Shown in pieces: positions 1-12,376 of a stretch of DNA of 64,000 nt (position 1 is the first letter of the stretch; every line of letters begins with the position of its first letter). The notes under the pieces were generated by a model. It saw only the letters and a list, made by a program, of their open reading frames with translations. It was not told the DNA's origin and made no database searches. A program made the translations under genes and the position numbers. The stretch spans positions 14,479,001 through 14,543,000 of the forward strand of contig NC_069376.1 in assembly GCF_021730395.1 (NCBI RefSeq). Direction: 5' to 3'. The stretch comes from Mercenaria mercenaria (lineage: Eukaryota > Mollusca > Bivalvia > Venerida > Veneridae).

Positions 1-2617
1 TCACCCTGAATTCTCTTTGGAGCAATGAGCACACTTCCCATCAAAACATTGTTAGCCGGTTGTTTATTCTCTGAAGGGTAAATGATGCCCAATAATGAAT
101 TAATTGCACCGAAATTTATAGCCTCCCCAGGTATTACTGTTTCTGAATTCGCTGGAATTGTTACTCTTGACCTTGTGGTCACTCTGACTGCCCTCAAGGG
201 AACTTTTTCAACTAGAGTTCTACACATTTTCCCATTCAATTTTAATCCCTTTTTAGCACTAAGTTGGTAATCATTTTCATACAAGAAGTCTAATCCAATT
301 AGTCCATCTTCATGAATAGGTGCAATTAATACAGTGTAATTAAAAGTTTGACCCGATGCACTAAATGAAAATTCACATTGTCCATCTATGGCTAATAAAC
401 CATCATCCGCAACTTCAAGACGTATTGAAGGGTCAACTTTACACAACTCAGGTCGCACATCCTCTGGTATTCTATGATATAATGCAGTAGAAAAAATTGT
501 AGTACAGGCACCAGTATCTATGACTAAGTTCGCGCGCACAGTTTGAAAAATATTTACAGGCAATATAATGGAAACACCATCCGTATTAGCACTCCTACAC
601 TTAATAGTCTTAAATTCAACTTCACTGTTATTGACCAAGTCTGGGCCGTTAGGCTTGGTCGAAGCTAGTTTTCCGACTTGTTACCTTCCTGAAGGTTTGC
701 CTTACACTCGTCCGCATAGTGACCGAACTGCTGACATCTAAAACACTGCACATCTTTTCTTGGGCGCTGATTTACTTTACGATCCAAGGCTGATCTACTA
801 CTTTTAACATTCAACTGGTTCGCGAGATGATCAATCTTTTTGCCTATGTTGGATTTCAGATCCCTACCAAATTCTTGCAGTCTTGCTTCTGTTACATAAG
901 GTTCCCTGCCCTTGTCAATGTTCCTAATTCTCGCCCCTCTCACGTCATCTCTGATGCTTGAATAGTTGTCGAGCAATTCTCTTGCCTGATCGATAGTTTT
1001 TGGATCCTGCATCCCAATGAACAAAGCCGCCTGAGAATCCTGAAGTCCCTTAAGAAAGTGCCGAAGGTTTATCGTTTCCCTCGTCTCGTTGTTTGCTGTG
1101 GGGTAACCTTTTATTACCAACCTCTTAACCTCTGCCACATATTCAGCCAATGATTCTTTTTCCCTGTTGTATTTCCGGTTTTCTAACTCAGCCAGATAGG
1201 AAGAAGTGGAGCGCTTTTCTTGAATTCGCATCGCCATAGATGATTTTATCTTCGCATAACTTGACAATTCGTCAGCTCCAAGCTGCTTGAAAGCGTATTC
1301 CGCAGCATCACCCCGTTAACTGTTCTTAAGGCGGAACAAACGTTCACTATTGTCCCACTTGCACGCATCAACCATAGCTTCAAATGGGTGAATGAAACTC
1401 TCCCAGGATGATCTGCCATCAAAGATAATTTGCCTAGGTAGAGGAACCTCGTATTTATCACGGCCTCTCATCTGTTGATTTTGCTGCCTTGATATATTGC
1501 TGTTTTCATTCGAAGCTGTGTCCCTTTCATTGACTAAATTTCTTATCTGATTGTCTTTTTGCATAGAAATGTCATTGATTCGTTGTTGGTAACTGCGCAC
1601 TAATTCATCTCTTTGTAAAGTACTTTCCTGTTCATTCTTGCGTAGTCTCTCACTTAAGGTCAAGTTATCAACTTCTGCCGATTTAAGTTTTTGTCTCAAA
1701 AGTTCAACTTCAGCTAACAATTGTTCGTGACTATCATCATCTTCAATTGTGACAGAATCTTTTTCTTGTTGCTTTTTAGGTCCCATGGTTGTCACTTAAT
1801 TGTCACCACAAATATATTGAATAGAAATATATGTCCAAATTTCTTATAAGCACGTGTATAAGTCCGTTTCCGTCGCTGCCACCAGTGTTGAAAAACGTAG
1901 GTTCGGGTGAGGGTGTTTATACTCCAGAGATAAAATACACTTAAACTCCAGTTTACTACATCAGTTTATTATGTGATGGATAAATAGACAAAATGATGGA
2001 AATAAAGTTGTCAAAATTATAATTCTCTCATTCATCTGGTCTAAAGTCACTTATAATTATAACTGTAAAGTTTTTCATTTCTTGTTTCTATGATCTGTCA
2101 TTTTCAAAGTCCGAGCCAAAAGTAAAAAAATCTATCTCCCTAGTTCTGACCTAGGTTTATATACAAAAGCAGGTACCCTCCCATATTTGGAGTGTATCAT
2201 AGTGATGAAAGACAAAGATTACCCCTAATATTTATGAGGATAACCGTTGACTGATGGTACCATCCCAAGTATGGAACTACCTCTAACTCTAACAAACCAG
2301 ACATGTTTACGATGGTACATGATGACAACATACCCTGATAAAATGATACAAAATGATACACACTCCAGTCCCAAGCAATTTATGAGGGTAACTGGTGAAT
2401 GACATCTCTAGTAGCAGAGGCCAAGGTTTCACATCAGTAGAATCAATTAATAAATCAACTTTAATAAGACTGCTAAATTTACAACAATATGTATAAATGC
2501 CGGCATCTATGGCTTCTGTTAGAGCGATTAGTACAGCAGGTTTACTATCGACGTTGTTTGAAAACCACTCAAATGTTGTCATTTAATTTAAAGCAATACT
2601 GAGGGCCCGAGTTAACA
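1..2617 (-). mobile_element. Fossil LTR retroelement (Ty3/gypsy-like), left part outside window
   Basis: Read on the - strand this is the 5' part of an LTR retroelement: an LTR (2617-1886), a leader with a primer-binding-like TGGTGGCAGCG just inside the LTR, a gag region (about 1795-665) with a coiled-coil-like N-terminal part and one CCHC zinc knuckle (CFRCQQFGHYADEC) near its end, then a retropepsin-like region (about 660-1, IDTGA active-site motif). Reverse transcriptase, integrase and the other LTR would lie left of the window. Gag is not in one continuous frame, so the visible part looks broken, with about one break. With a single LTR in view its age cannot be estimated. Confidence 0.8.
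1886..2617 (-). repeat. LTR of the retroelement
   Basis: The segment is bounded on the - strand by TGTTAAC and TTCAACA, the usual TG...CA ends, and the primer-binding-like sequence follows immediately. Its length of about 730 bp fits a gypsy-type LTR. The second LTR is outside the window, so the boundaries rest on terminal motifs and on the position of the leader. Confidence 0.6.
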
Positions 2618-3288
2618 TTTTATATTTCTTACATTTTGACATGTTGCACATTCTTATGTTTTATTTTGTCTTACGAACATATCATATAATTTGTCACCAG
2701 TATTTATATAATTGCCATGCTTCTAGATTGCAATTCATTTCTTCTTGTTGTAATGCTCACAAATTTATTTTACTTGTATTTTCAAATGAAATTGTGTTTC
2801 AGAAAATACTTGTTCATGAATATTTATTTCAAGGAAAACATTTTGTGAACAAAACGCTGAAAAAATAAGCTTTCTAAAATAGTAATTATTATGTTAACTC
2901 CCCTGATATGATCCATTTTCTTATATTTATAAGGTGAACTATAAATAATACCATCTATTTTAACAGTCGTTTAAATATGTTGTTGTTTTCTCCATTTTTC
3001 ATTTTGTTTAGTGGAAGTATTTATCAGAATTGAATATTGGGGTGTGTGATATATTACCCAGTAGGGGACCTTTCTTATTTTATCTCTGTTTTCTGCATAA
3101 ATAAGTTTTTCTCATTGCTAGAATAAGTCAATAAATGCAATGTAAACACAACATTAAACGTAATACAGAACACATGCCTACAAATAATGTATGATATTTT
3201 CTCAGTCCATTGAGCAATGAATAATTGAAATAGCTATTTATCTTACAATGCATATTTTATAAACTTAAAATTAATAATGAAATTACAG
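2618..3288. other. Sequence between LTR and first EF-hand exon
   Basis: AT-rich sequence without recognisable coding content. The missing start exon of the first EF-hand gene was looked for here (a short exon ending one base into a codon, before a GT) and not found; it may lie left of the window, beyond the retroelement. The stretch just before 3288 serves as the splice acceptor region (ends AATTACAG). Confidence 0.4.
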
Positions 3289-6200
3289 AAATACGGGAGC
3301 TGTTTCGACTATTTGATACCAACAATGACAAATCCATATCGGCACAGGAGCTTGGCAAGGCAATGAAATTTCTAGGTATGAGCCCTGCACAACAAGAGGT
3401 TTCAGACGCCATGAGAGCACTTGATGTTAACGGTAATGTACACACATGTAAAAACGTGAAAATTTATACATTTTGAATTAAATATACCTCAAATTTTAGT
3501 TAACATTAATACAACAATTTAATAAAACTCGATGTTAGAGACCTTACGCATTGGGAATGTAAATTTATCTCGAAAGAAAGGATATGAGTCTAAACATTTG
3601 CATGATTTTAACGCGCGGATATACCAACATTGAACTGTAAGATGCATGTACACTGGGCTACGCAAACAATATCTGTAATTTCAAAGATTACATTAATGTA
3701 ATTTTAATGATGTTAATGGGTTGTAGCAATTCGTATGAGATGTGATGGATAAACGTCTGTGCTACATATTTTAACAAGACATATGACATTAATAACAGAA
3801 ATTCTTCCGTGTTACATAGGTTCAACATCACCGTGTTACGACTTCAAGTTGTGTCAATCAGAAAATGCCATCAGGAGCTATATGTTAGGCACTATAACTT
3901 AAATAAATGATTAATAATATAAATAGAAACACCGCAAATGTATAAATCAAACTAGAAATCAATATTTTAACTTAATGTTCAATCCAGGCTTTTTTATCAA
4001 GCGATGTATTTGATATGTTGTAGTAAAAGGATAATCAAAATGTTATAGCTTAGGTTTAGATGTGTTTATTCAATCTCAGAGGTCACCATTGTCATTTGTC
4101 AGTTTCAAAACTGTGGTCAGTAACAATCAATCAGAGGTAGCTGTAGTTTTTAGACTTTCACTTAATTAAGTTCGATAAACGTGTACCAAGACTAATAAGG
4201 CATTTAAGCATTCAAACTATTTTGATCTCAGTACATTTCTTATATAAAATCATAACATCAGTAATTAATAAGTATCATGTTTAGCCATTACCCTGCTAAT
4301 GTTCTGTGATGAACCTGTCCATTTTTCAACTTGAACAGTACCAATGACTGTTAAAATGGGTGCATACCTTGGCCATAACAGAAAACTATTTTCAAAACAA
4401 ACTAAGAATTTGAGAATACGGAATCGAACGGAAAATGTAGATGGTTATTACGAGTCCACTGCCCTAAATCCGGAGATTGCCGAGCTCACATACGGAAAAT
4501 ACGTAATCAAACGGAAAATGCCGATTGTCATTACGGGTCCAGTACCTTATATCCGGAGATTGCCGAGCTCACATACGGAAAATACGTAATCAAACGGAGA
4601 ATGTCGATTGTCATTACGGGTCCAGTACCTTATATCCGGAGATTGCCGAGCTCACATACGGAAAATACGTAATCAAACGGAGAAAGCCGATTGACATTAC
4701 GGGTCCAGTACCTTATATCCGGAGACTGTCGAGCTCACATACGGAAAATACGTAATCAAACGGAGAATGTCGATTGTCATTACGGGTCCAGTACCTTATA
4801 TCCGGAGATTGTCGAGCTCACATACGGAAAATACGTAATCAAACGGAAAATGCCGATTGTCATTACGGGTCCAGTACCTTATATCCGGAGATTGCCGAGC
4901 TCACATACGGAAAATACGTAATCAAACGGAGAATGTCGATTGTCATTACGGGTCCAGTACCTTATATCCGGAGATTGTCGAGCTCACATACGGAAAATAC
5001 GTAATCAAACGGAGAATGCCGATTGACATTACGGGTCCAGTACCTTATATCCGGAGAGTGTCGAGCTCACATACAGAAAATTCGTAATCAAACGAAGAAT
5101 GTCGATTGTCATTTCGGGTCCAGTACCTTATACCCTGAGATTGCCGATCTCATATACGGACAATACGTAATCAAACGGAGAATGCCGATTGTCAGTACAG
5201 GTCCACTGCCTTAAAACAATCGAAAACACTCATGTAAAATATCAGTAACCTGAAATTAAACTCGTTCCTTCATTATCGTCATTATCTTGCCATTGATTAA
5301 TTCTCGCTAGCATACATTGTTCTCAGTAATTGATTTATCCAGTGTTACAAAAGCCGTTATATTAGGGGGTTCTACACCTTAATGAATTAACTGACTATTT
5401 TGTAATTATGTTGTTCAAGTTGAGATATTAATGCTACTACACTTGCGACAGGTTGTTGTTTAACGTGATAAGAGATTGCTACGACCTAAAAAACTGAATA
5501 ATTGCGTAGGTGTAAAGTGCAACCATATCTAAATCCATGCATTACATGTTATCATTATATACATGATAATCAAGTTACCATGAAAGGCTTTTAAAAGAGA
5601 CTGACTGGATGTATCGTTTGGGCACTGTGTCTCCACAAGGAATGAATTCAATAATTCTCCATTAATGCCTTTCTAAAATACAGTACTTGTTATATACGTA
5701 TATATTATTACTGTGTATGTATTCCATAATCAGTTTTTACTGCTACCTTTCCTTAATCATTGCACTTATAATGCATTTTTTTCGCCAGTATTTTGTATCA
5801 TACTATGATCCTGTTTATGATTTTTACGCCAAACTCTTTGTTTAATTTTGACATTGTGTCGTCATCGACGTCGTTTGACGTTGACGTCACTTCCTTTGTT
5901 ATGGGTATTTTGAACCCTGAATAATGCTAATGTAGCCGAAACGTTGGTTAAAAATAAAGTGACTTGTTTTAAAAAGATTTTGTAAGTTTGACTACTTTTA
6001 ATACTTATGTTACCTGTAATACAACTTTAGGCATCTAACAAAGGTTAGAACTAAACCATGAGAAATGTAGAGTCTATAACAAAAGTCAGTAGAAACAATA
6101 AGCGTACATGTTCTTATTCATTTCGAGATGGAATGCAAACAATAAATAATAACATGCTAGTACGAAACGTTGGTTAAAATAAAGTGACTTGTTTTAAAAA

Positions 6201-9200
6201 GATTTTGTAGTTTTGACTACTTTTAATACTTATGTTACCTGTAATACAACTTTAGGCATCTAACAAAGGTTAGAACTAAACCATGAGAAATGTAGAGTCT
6301 ATAACAAAAGTCAGTAGAAACAATAAGCGTACATGTTCTTATCCATTTCGAGATGGAATGCAAACAATAAATAATAACACGCTAGTACATATGTTTTCAG
6401 TATCACAGTCATAAGTATACTGCGCTTATTAAGTGTGCAGTAGTCTGGTTTGATTTCTGAATCGTAAATGCATAACGGATCATAACAGCAAAGAATGAGA
6501 TATGCATGTAACAAAATGTTGGAAAACAGTAAAATACTTATCATATATACTTTTTGTTTTGACTCTGAGTGGAAGAGTAATAACTGCAAGCTATTTTAAT
6601 GCATCAGTTTAATATTTGATCAATAATGAGCTAAAAAGTAATAAACGAGGTAGAGATATACAATATTATTCATTGGATTGTTTACAATTTTGTAACGTAG
6701 GGTTACATTTACAAAATTGCCAAGAAGGCACATTCTAATTTTACTTGTTTCTTTGACTCAATTAAATCACGGACGAGAACAGATAATTTGAGTTTGACTG
6801 TCAAAGTCTTGATCTGACTCTTTGTTATATGTTTTCGCGACTTCAACTATTGTCATATTTCGACTACTGCAGAAAGATTTTATTCCTAAAATGTTCAATA
6901 TTTGTTTCCTTAAATTTTGTAAAATGGAATAAAAACATGCATTTATTTCTTAAAAATATAACTGAGCATTACTTTAAGTTGCGACAGACAAGCTATTTGT
7001 TCAATAGTATGTTCTAATATATGACTTAAAATTTCTTACGAAAAATAAATGAATATTTTATTTCAGGTAACGGCAGAATTGAATTTCAAGAATTCTACTC
7101 CTTTATGCATGCAGAGATGTCAAAAATTAGTATGTGTGCTTTTCTCTACGATATTTTTTTATTAATTAGTTATCTGATGAACTTCAAATGTTTTTTTCCT
7201 ATTAATGCAATACACTCGAATATAAATGCTTTCACAATATTTATTTACATTATACGTAACAGTAGTTTTAAGGCAATGTGTTATAAATAATTAATTCCCA
7301 TTGGTTTGGAATTGCAATTTGGTTAGCACATGAGAAAATTAGACTCATTTATTTTTCGCACGAGTAAAAATATTGTATATAGTGCAAAGAAGAGTTCATG
7401 GACGTTATCTAAACTTATGGAAAAGGTAGTATAGATATTTTAGCATTGCAAACGATGTGATAATAATCAATGTACTGTCTTTCTAATGAATATTTATTTT
7501 TCAAAATGAATTTAAGGTATTAGGCCCATAATAGAGTACCTCCTTTTTGAAGAGTATTCAATTCCTACTATAAACATACTTTGACAGCAATTTTCAGGGG
7601 AGCGTAGGTTCAAACCCCACTGTGACCATTTTTTTCCCTTATTTCCTTTTTTTTCTGTAAATATTTACTTCTTTCAAGACTTGTTATTGATTTATTGTAC
7701 AGAAGTGGAAAAATTAGTTTGATCAACGATTTCTTGCTGTTCAAAGTGAATTTACCTCTGAATCAGAAGGGGTAGAGTTAGACATCTTTAAACATACTGA
7801 GTTACATTCAGTAAAAGTCCTATATTTTGCCTTCATTCTTTAGATTACATATTGTGGAAGAAATGTAGGTAGGTTTTACTATTTTTTGAAAAATGTGAAC
7901 AAAATTCAAAACAGACCCGCAGGATTCGACCTTAATTTTTCAATATTGGAATTGGAATTCTGTCTCATTAAATCTGTTTACTCAAGAAACTCAAGAAAAA
8001 AATGATACTGGTAGTTTTAATTTTAAGTTTTATGATTGTTTACCAATAGTTTAATGTTTCGTTCATAAAAAATAATGGAATAATGAATTTTCTGCAAACG
8101 TTTTGGATAAAGGCCACCACTTTGAAATTTGTCTCTACTTGAGCTTGAGGAAATACCATAAGTTACACAAAATTTATAAAAAACGGCACGGTAAAAGTAA
8201 TTAAAAATCTGCAACTAAGTGCAAAACATGGGCAACTGTAAAAATATACCAATCAAATTCCACACTACTATTAAATTGTTGTTTTTTTCTTGCGCGCGTA
8301 CTTTATGTCATTTTTTTTTCAACATGCTCTCATCCACTAAATAATAATTTGAAATAAAATGTTCAAAGTCAAATTATACAGTGAGTAAAGTAAAAGTAAG
8401 ATATTTGTACAAATGCAAGAATAATATGAGTTTTACTGCATTATTTTAAGATCGGGAATCGAACCCACGACCCCGTGACAAGTAGATCTGCGCTTTCTCT
8501 TTTGAGCAAAGCAAGCGGGCTTGTGAAAAATGTAGGCCATTTGGCGACCTTCCAGATGTGCGGGTGGAGGAAGACCCTAGATTCTCAGTCTTGCATAACT
8601 GTAGCCTATAAAATCCTGTTAGATGAGCACAAACAGATTTTGTTTGTTTATAGGTGATGGTGACTTCACGAATAAGGAGGAAGTTATACGATCAGCTTTT
8701 AGAACATTTGACAAAGATGGAAATGGTTTCATTGACGCAAATGAATTAAGGTTTGTGTTTAAATATATACAGCTTGGAGTAACGAAGTCGGAAATAGGCT
8801 GAGATGCATCTGTTCATTTAAGTACTTGTAGACAGATAAATTAAACTTGAGGCGCAATACAAGAAAAAAATTCGATACAATATTTGATGGTTTCCAATGA
8901 AGAAAAGAGCTAAAGAATGGAAATAAGCATAACTGATTCAATTTTGAAATATGTTTCATCATGTTAACGCATAATTATGCTGCAAACAACTAATTCTGCC
9001 ATTGCAACCAGCGGCGATAATGATCAGGCTGCATATTCGTGCAGCCTGATCACGATCTGCACTGTTCACTATTCACTGTTTGTAAGAACCAAAATATAGC
9101 AGGACAAGGGCGTACACTAACTAGATGCATAGAATTAAATAAGCCGCGTCATGAGAAAACCAGCATAGTTCATTTTCGACATGCATCCGCGCAGTCTTGT

Positions 9201-12200
9201 TGGGACCCGTGCCCTTCGCTTTCAATGCCTATTGCAGTTAGATAAACTGTTAGTGAACAGTATGGATCCTGACCAGACTGCACGGATTCGAAGGCTTGCC
9301 CGGATCCATGCTGGTTGCAAAAGCACTATGTTGGTTTTCTCATGGTGCGGCTTATTTAATTATATGCATCTAGTTAGCGTATTTATTGATATAAAATGTT
9401 GATAAGAAATCTAGGATATTCAAGATTCACATTAAAGGCCCCTACCTCTAGATATCTGCCTTTCAAATTGTTGTTTGAAATTCATAAAAAGAACATTCCA
9501 ATTTGAGGCTTTATTTCAAACTATTTTGAAAATGACAAATCAAAGAAAAAAGGTGATCGCATCGGGAATCGAACCCGGACCGTCGTGGCAATTATACTAA
9601 ATATTCCCACAGTCGTTACCAATGCTTTTCGATTTTCATTGTAAAAAGTAGTAAAAACAACTGATTATGTGTATTTGTAACATATAGTATGTCAGAAATT
9701 AAGTTTCAAAGTATTCTTAAGAAATACGGACAGCTACGTCAAATAGGCCACATCAGGAAATATCTTAATACAGATGCTACAAAATCTCTAGTAAATTCAC
9801 TCGTTACTTCACGCGTTGATTATTGCAATGCACTCTTGTATGGTGTTCCGAAGGTCTTGCTGAATAGACTTCAAAGTCTTCAGAACACTGCAGCTCGAGT
9901 TATAACGAGAATATCGCGTTATGATCACATTACGCCGGTATTAAAGAGAATCCCTATAGTTTTTTTCCTTTCATAGAATTTTTTTAAATTCACATATATG
10001 ATAGGATAATGTGTGCTGAAAACAATGAACAAATAAAAATAATAGGTTACCAGGCTTGTTTTTGTGAAAAATTGCTTTGAACACACCCACTGTTGCTGAA
10101 ACTGCCAGCGATTTTTCAACATTTTCATAATTTTCTGCTTTTTTTATAAATACCAACCAAAATATACATCCAGGCAGCACAATACGGTTTTTTTCTTATT
10201 ACAGATTTTATCATATACTTACTTGATATCATAGTCATATTTGTAATACTCTATCCTTACAATGATGGGTACAAATGAAAAAAAAAATATTGTTTCATAT
10301 TTACTTTTGTGAACTTTTTTCAATGAAAAATACCCATAGTGAAGAATTTTTTTTTTTAATTTTGAAAAAAACTCTTTCATAGAATTTTTTCCTTTTTTTT
10401 CTTGTGTATAGATAATTGTATTGTGAGCATAAAAATGGCTAAAAATGTATGGGTCACCAGGCTAAATTTTATGTTAAGACCGCTAGAATACAACATCTGT
10501 TCGGACGGAAATGGCGCGAACCTGCCCAAATTGATTACATGTATGTCTGCTAAAAGTTTAAAAAAAGTTTTAAAAATTCTTAATTCTTTCTATAATTGCA
10601 TACTAAATAATCTGAAAGGTGATATTGTCTTATCAGTACTAAGTCAATTATCTTACATTATATGAACAACACTGTCTTTATACTAAAATGCGATGTGAAA
10701 ACACAACCACAGAAATAGCAAGATACCTGTCAGGCATGATACTTGTCAATACAACATAAACAAGTATCAACATTTGATTACTGATATAACTTATCAAAAA
10801 TGTTGTTTCATTCAAGATTCCTCATATTTAAGATTGTCTGTAACATGTTTCAACAAATGTTGACTTCAATTCAGTTTTCCATAGAAAGTGTCGGCTGCGC
10901 AGAAAGATGCGCATAAAAAACTATAGGAATGTCCTTTAAAAGAACTGCATTGGATACCAGTTACTCATAGAGTGGACTTTAAGATTCTAGTTCACACATA
11001 TAAAGCATTGCATGACCAATCACCGGTCTAGGTTAAAGACTTGCTGGAAGTCTATCAGCCAGCAAGAAATTTGAGATCCAAGAACAACTCAAAACAACTA
11101 GTTGTTCCAAAAAGCAAAACTGTGAGGTACGGTGATCGTAGTTTTTCATCAGCTGCACCGAAGTTATTGAATGCTCTTTCGGCTACCATTAGAGACGCTA
11201 AAAGCTTGGATGCTTTCAAACGATCATTGAAAAACACACTTTTTCTTCAAGATTTATTGAAACTCACTTTGCACAGGAAAACAAGCTTTCCAATGGAAAT
11301 TATTTCCTATTGTTAATTGTTCTTTAAACAAAAATATATTCAGGACAATTGAAATGTAGAGTAAACCTGATTCAGGCTAAATACCTTTTATTGTTGATTT
11401 AATATTTTGTGTGTTGTATTGTATGTCCATATCATTCTGTGATATGTAGTTTGTACAGCGCTTTTGAACGTTTATTTTATAGATGAAAAGAGCGCTATAA
11501 AAATCTGGTAAATAATAATAATAATAAAAAATATAGCATTAATTTACAGATGTCTTAAAAGAACCTTTTTGTTGTCGGACGATCTGGAAGTTAGTACATT
11601 TTTGTGAAGTCTCGTACGAGAGAAAATATATTTGATGCTTTCACTGCTTTGATACAGTGAAAGTATTAATTGATTTGCATGATTTGCACCGAAAAGCATA
11701 AAACAGATAGCTTTCATTGAACGCCTGTCTTTTGTGATATAAATCTTATATTGAAATCTGACATAATTTTCAGAACGGCAATGAAGAAACTAGGAGAATG
11801 TTTAACCGATAAGGAAGTTGAAGATATGATGAAACAGACAGATGTTGCCGAAGATGGTAAAATAAACTATGAAGGTAGAATAAGCATAATAATTTACAAC
11901 ATTGCATTTTTTTTATTATTTTGGCATTCAACTTTTACTTTGAGGTCCTTTATTATTATATTATAACTTAAAATGAATTATTCATAAGATTGTTATAATT
12001 GTTTAATCAGAAATCATCGGGTCAGTTGAACAGAAAGCAAACAAACCTAGAATCTGATGCTGAAATGTATCTTTTTGCACATTTCAATTAAAAATGTATG
12101 TTTGCGTGACATCACAGGTTCATATGGTTCACATGACCACTTTTGTAAGGTGTTGCAAATCTTTCAGTCGGACAGGATAGTATTATTTAATCAAAATATA

Positions 12201-12376
12201 TATTTTTTTTTTACTTTTACAGTACTCATATTTTATTCGGCTGATCTGAGTGAACAAGTACATTTTATGTTTTTAATGAAATTTTGTATGATAATTATAA
12301 CTGTAGGTCGCTAATTTTAGATAATCATTTCTTATAAATTTCAGAACTTGTCAAGATATGGTGTGAAGCCACATAA
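3289..12376 (+). CDS. Calmodulin/troponin-C-like EF-hand protein, copy 1 (five exons, start exon missing)
   Basis: Coding exons are 3289-3432, 7067-7129, 8654-8750, 11774-11874 and 12345-12376 (TAA). Every intron is GT-AG and phases match across all junctions (1, 1, 2, 1). The 145 visible residues carry four EF hands: loops at residues 10-21 (DTNNDKSISAQE), 46-57 (DVNGNGRIEFQE), 89-100 (DKDGNGFIDANE) and 125-136 (DVAEDGKINYEE), with a short linker between lobes. Such proteins bind calcium and either regulate partner enzymes (calmodulin type) or the thin filament (troponin C type); which applies cannot be told. Loops 1-3 have all standard ligands; loop 4 has Ala at ligand position 3, so it may bind weakly. 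The protein ends KIWCEAT, not the calmodulin ending. About ten or more N-terminal residues are missing, because the first exon starts one base into a codon. Intron 1 (3.6 kb) and intron 3 (3.0 kb) are full of repeats. Confidence 0.88.
4402..5215 (+). repeat. 83-bp tandem array in intron 1
   Basis: The anchor GTAATCAAACGG recurs exactly every 83 bp (4501, 4584, 4667, 4750, 4833, 4916, 4999, 5082, 5165), with a more diverged unit at the left end, giving nearly ten copies. Units differ by a few bases. The 83-bp period is not a multiple of three, so the overlapping short open frames are by-products. The unit contains CATACGGAAAATACG and CGGAAAATGCCGAT, related to the arrays at 40.2, 41.6 and 44.5 kb. 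Confidence 0.95.
5937..6388 (+). repeat. 226-bp tandem duplication in intron 1
   Basis: Two adjacent copies start with CGAAACGTTGG at 5937 and 6163 and stay nearly identical to the end of the second copy. The few differences suggest a recent duplication. No coding content is seen. Confidence 0.9.
7595..7628 (+). repeat. tRNA-like 3' fragment in intron 2
   Basis: The segment has a T-arm/B-box-like GTAGGTTCAAACCCCACT followed by a T-rich run. No anticodon arm or acceptor partner is visible, so it is probably a remnant of a tRNA-derived SINE rather than a gene. Confidence 0.35.
8449..8600 (-). repeat. tRNA-like sequence and SINE fragment in intron 2
   Basis: Bases 8449-8522 on the - strand contain a B-box-like GGTTCGATTCCCG behind a poor A-box region. 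Bases 8533-8600 (GGCGACCTTCCAG, then GGTGGAGGAAGACC) match the body of the Leu/Ser-tRNA-derived SINE family seen at 35.5, 41.2 and 46.9 kb. It is a damaged composite. Confidence 0.45.
8998..9095 (+). repeat. Fragment of the interspersed repeat seen at 28.1 kb
   Basis: Bases 9040-9080 (CAGCCTGATCACGATCTGCA, then CTGTTCACTATTCA) match the middle part of the longer copy at 28117-28320. It is truncated on both sides. Confidence 0.5.
9113..9381. mobile_element. Palindromic MITE (GCCGCGYCATGAGAAAACC family) in intron 3
   Basis: A near-complete inverted repeat. Core ends GCCGCGTCATGAGAAAACC and GGTTTTCTCATGGTGCGGC face each other, and inner arms around TGGATCCTGACCAGACTGC also fold. The outer flanks are inverted too (CTAACTAGATGCAT at left, ATGCATCTAGTTAG at right). 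It has no coding capacity. Relatives lie at 37593-37646 (half copy) and 45906-46131. Confidence 0.8.
9557..9600 (-). repeat. tRNA-like T-arm fragment
   Basis: On the - strand the sequence GGTCCGGGTTCGATTCCCGA is a well-formed T arm with B box. No complete cloverleaf is seen upstream, so it is probably a SINE remnant next to the 5'-truncated LINE. Confidence 0.35.
9690..11529 (+). mobile_element. 5'-truncated LINE (CR1/L2-like), split by a DNA element
   Basis: The two pieces (9690-9944 and 10936-11529) encode the end of a non-LTR retrotransposon ORF2. The first reads LRQIGHIRKYL...VDYCNALLYGVP...NTAARVITR...DHITPVLK, the second continues ELHWIPVTHRVDFKILVHTYKALH...YQPARNLRS...YGDRSFSSAAPKLLNAL. 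The host reading VLKELHW resumes exactly across the 991-bp insertion at 9945-10935. An in-frame TAG lies at 11029-11031. The 3' end has GAGCGCTATAAAAATCTGG followed by an AAT microsatellite, typical of this LINE group. The copy is dead and sits in intron 3 of the EF-hand gene. Confidence 0.85.
9945..10935. mobile_element. Non-autonomous TTAA-flanked DNA element inside the LINE
   Basis: TTAA duplications at 9941-9944 and 10936-10939 flank a 991-bp insert that interrupts the LINE between V and LK of VLKELHW. The ends are imperfect inverted repeats sharing CCTATAGTTTTTT. The long A/T runs near both ends are internal features. The TTAA target fits PiggyBac- or Kolobok-type elements. The longest open frame inside (10402-10665) resembles no transposase I know, so it is probably a MITE. 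Confidence 0.75.

Noticed and set aside
4344-5214. Series of 76-codon open frames reading ITGPVPYIRRL
   Set aside because: By-products of the 83-bp array, whose period is not a multiple of three.
10402-10665. Coding gene inside the TTAA-flanked element
   Set aside because: No transposase motif, low-complexity surroundings and no homologue that I recognise.
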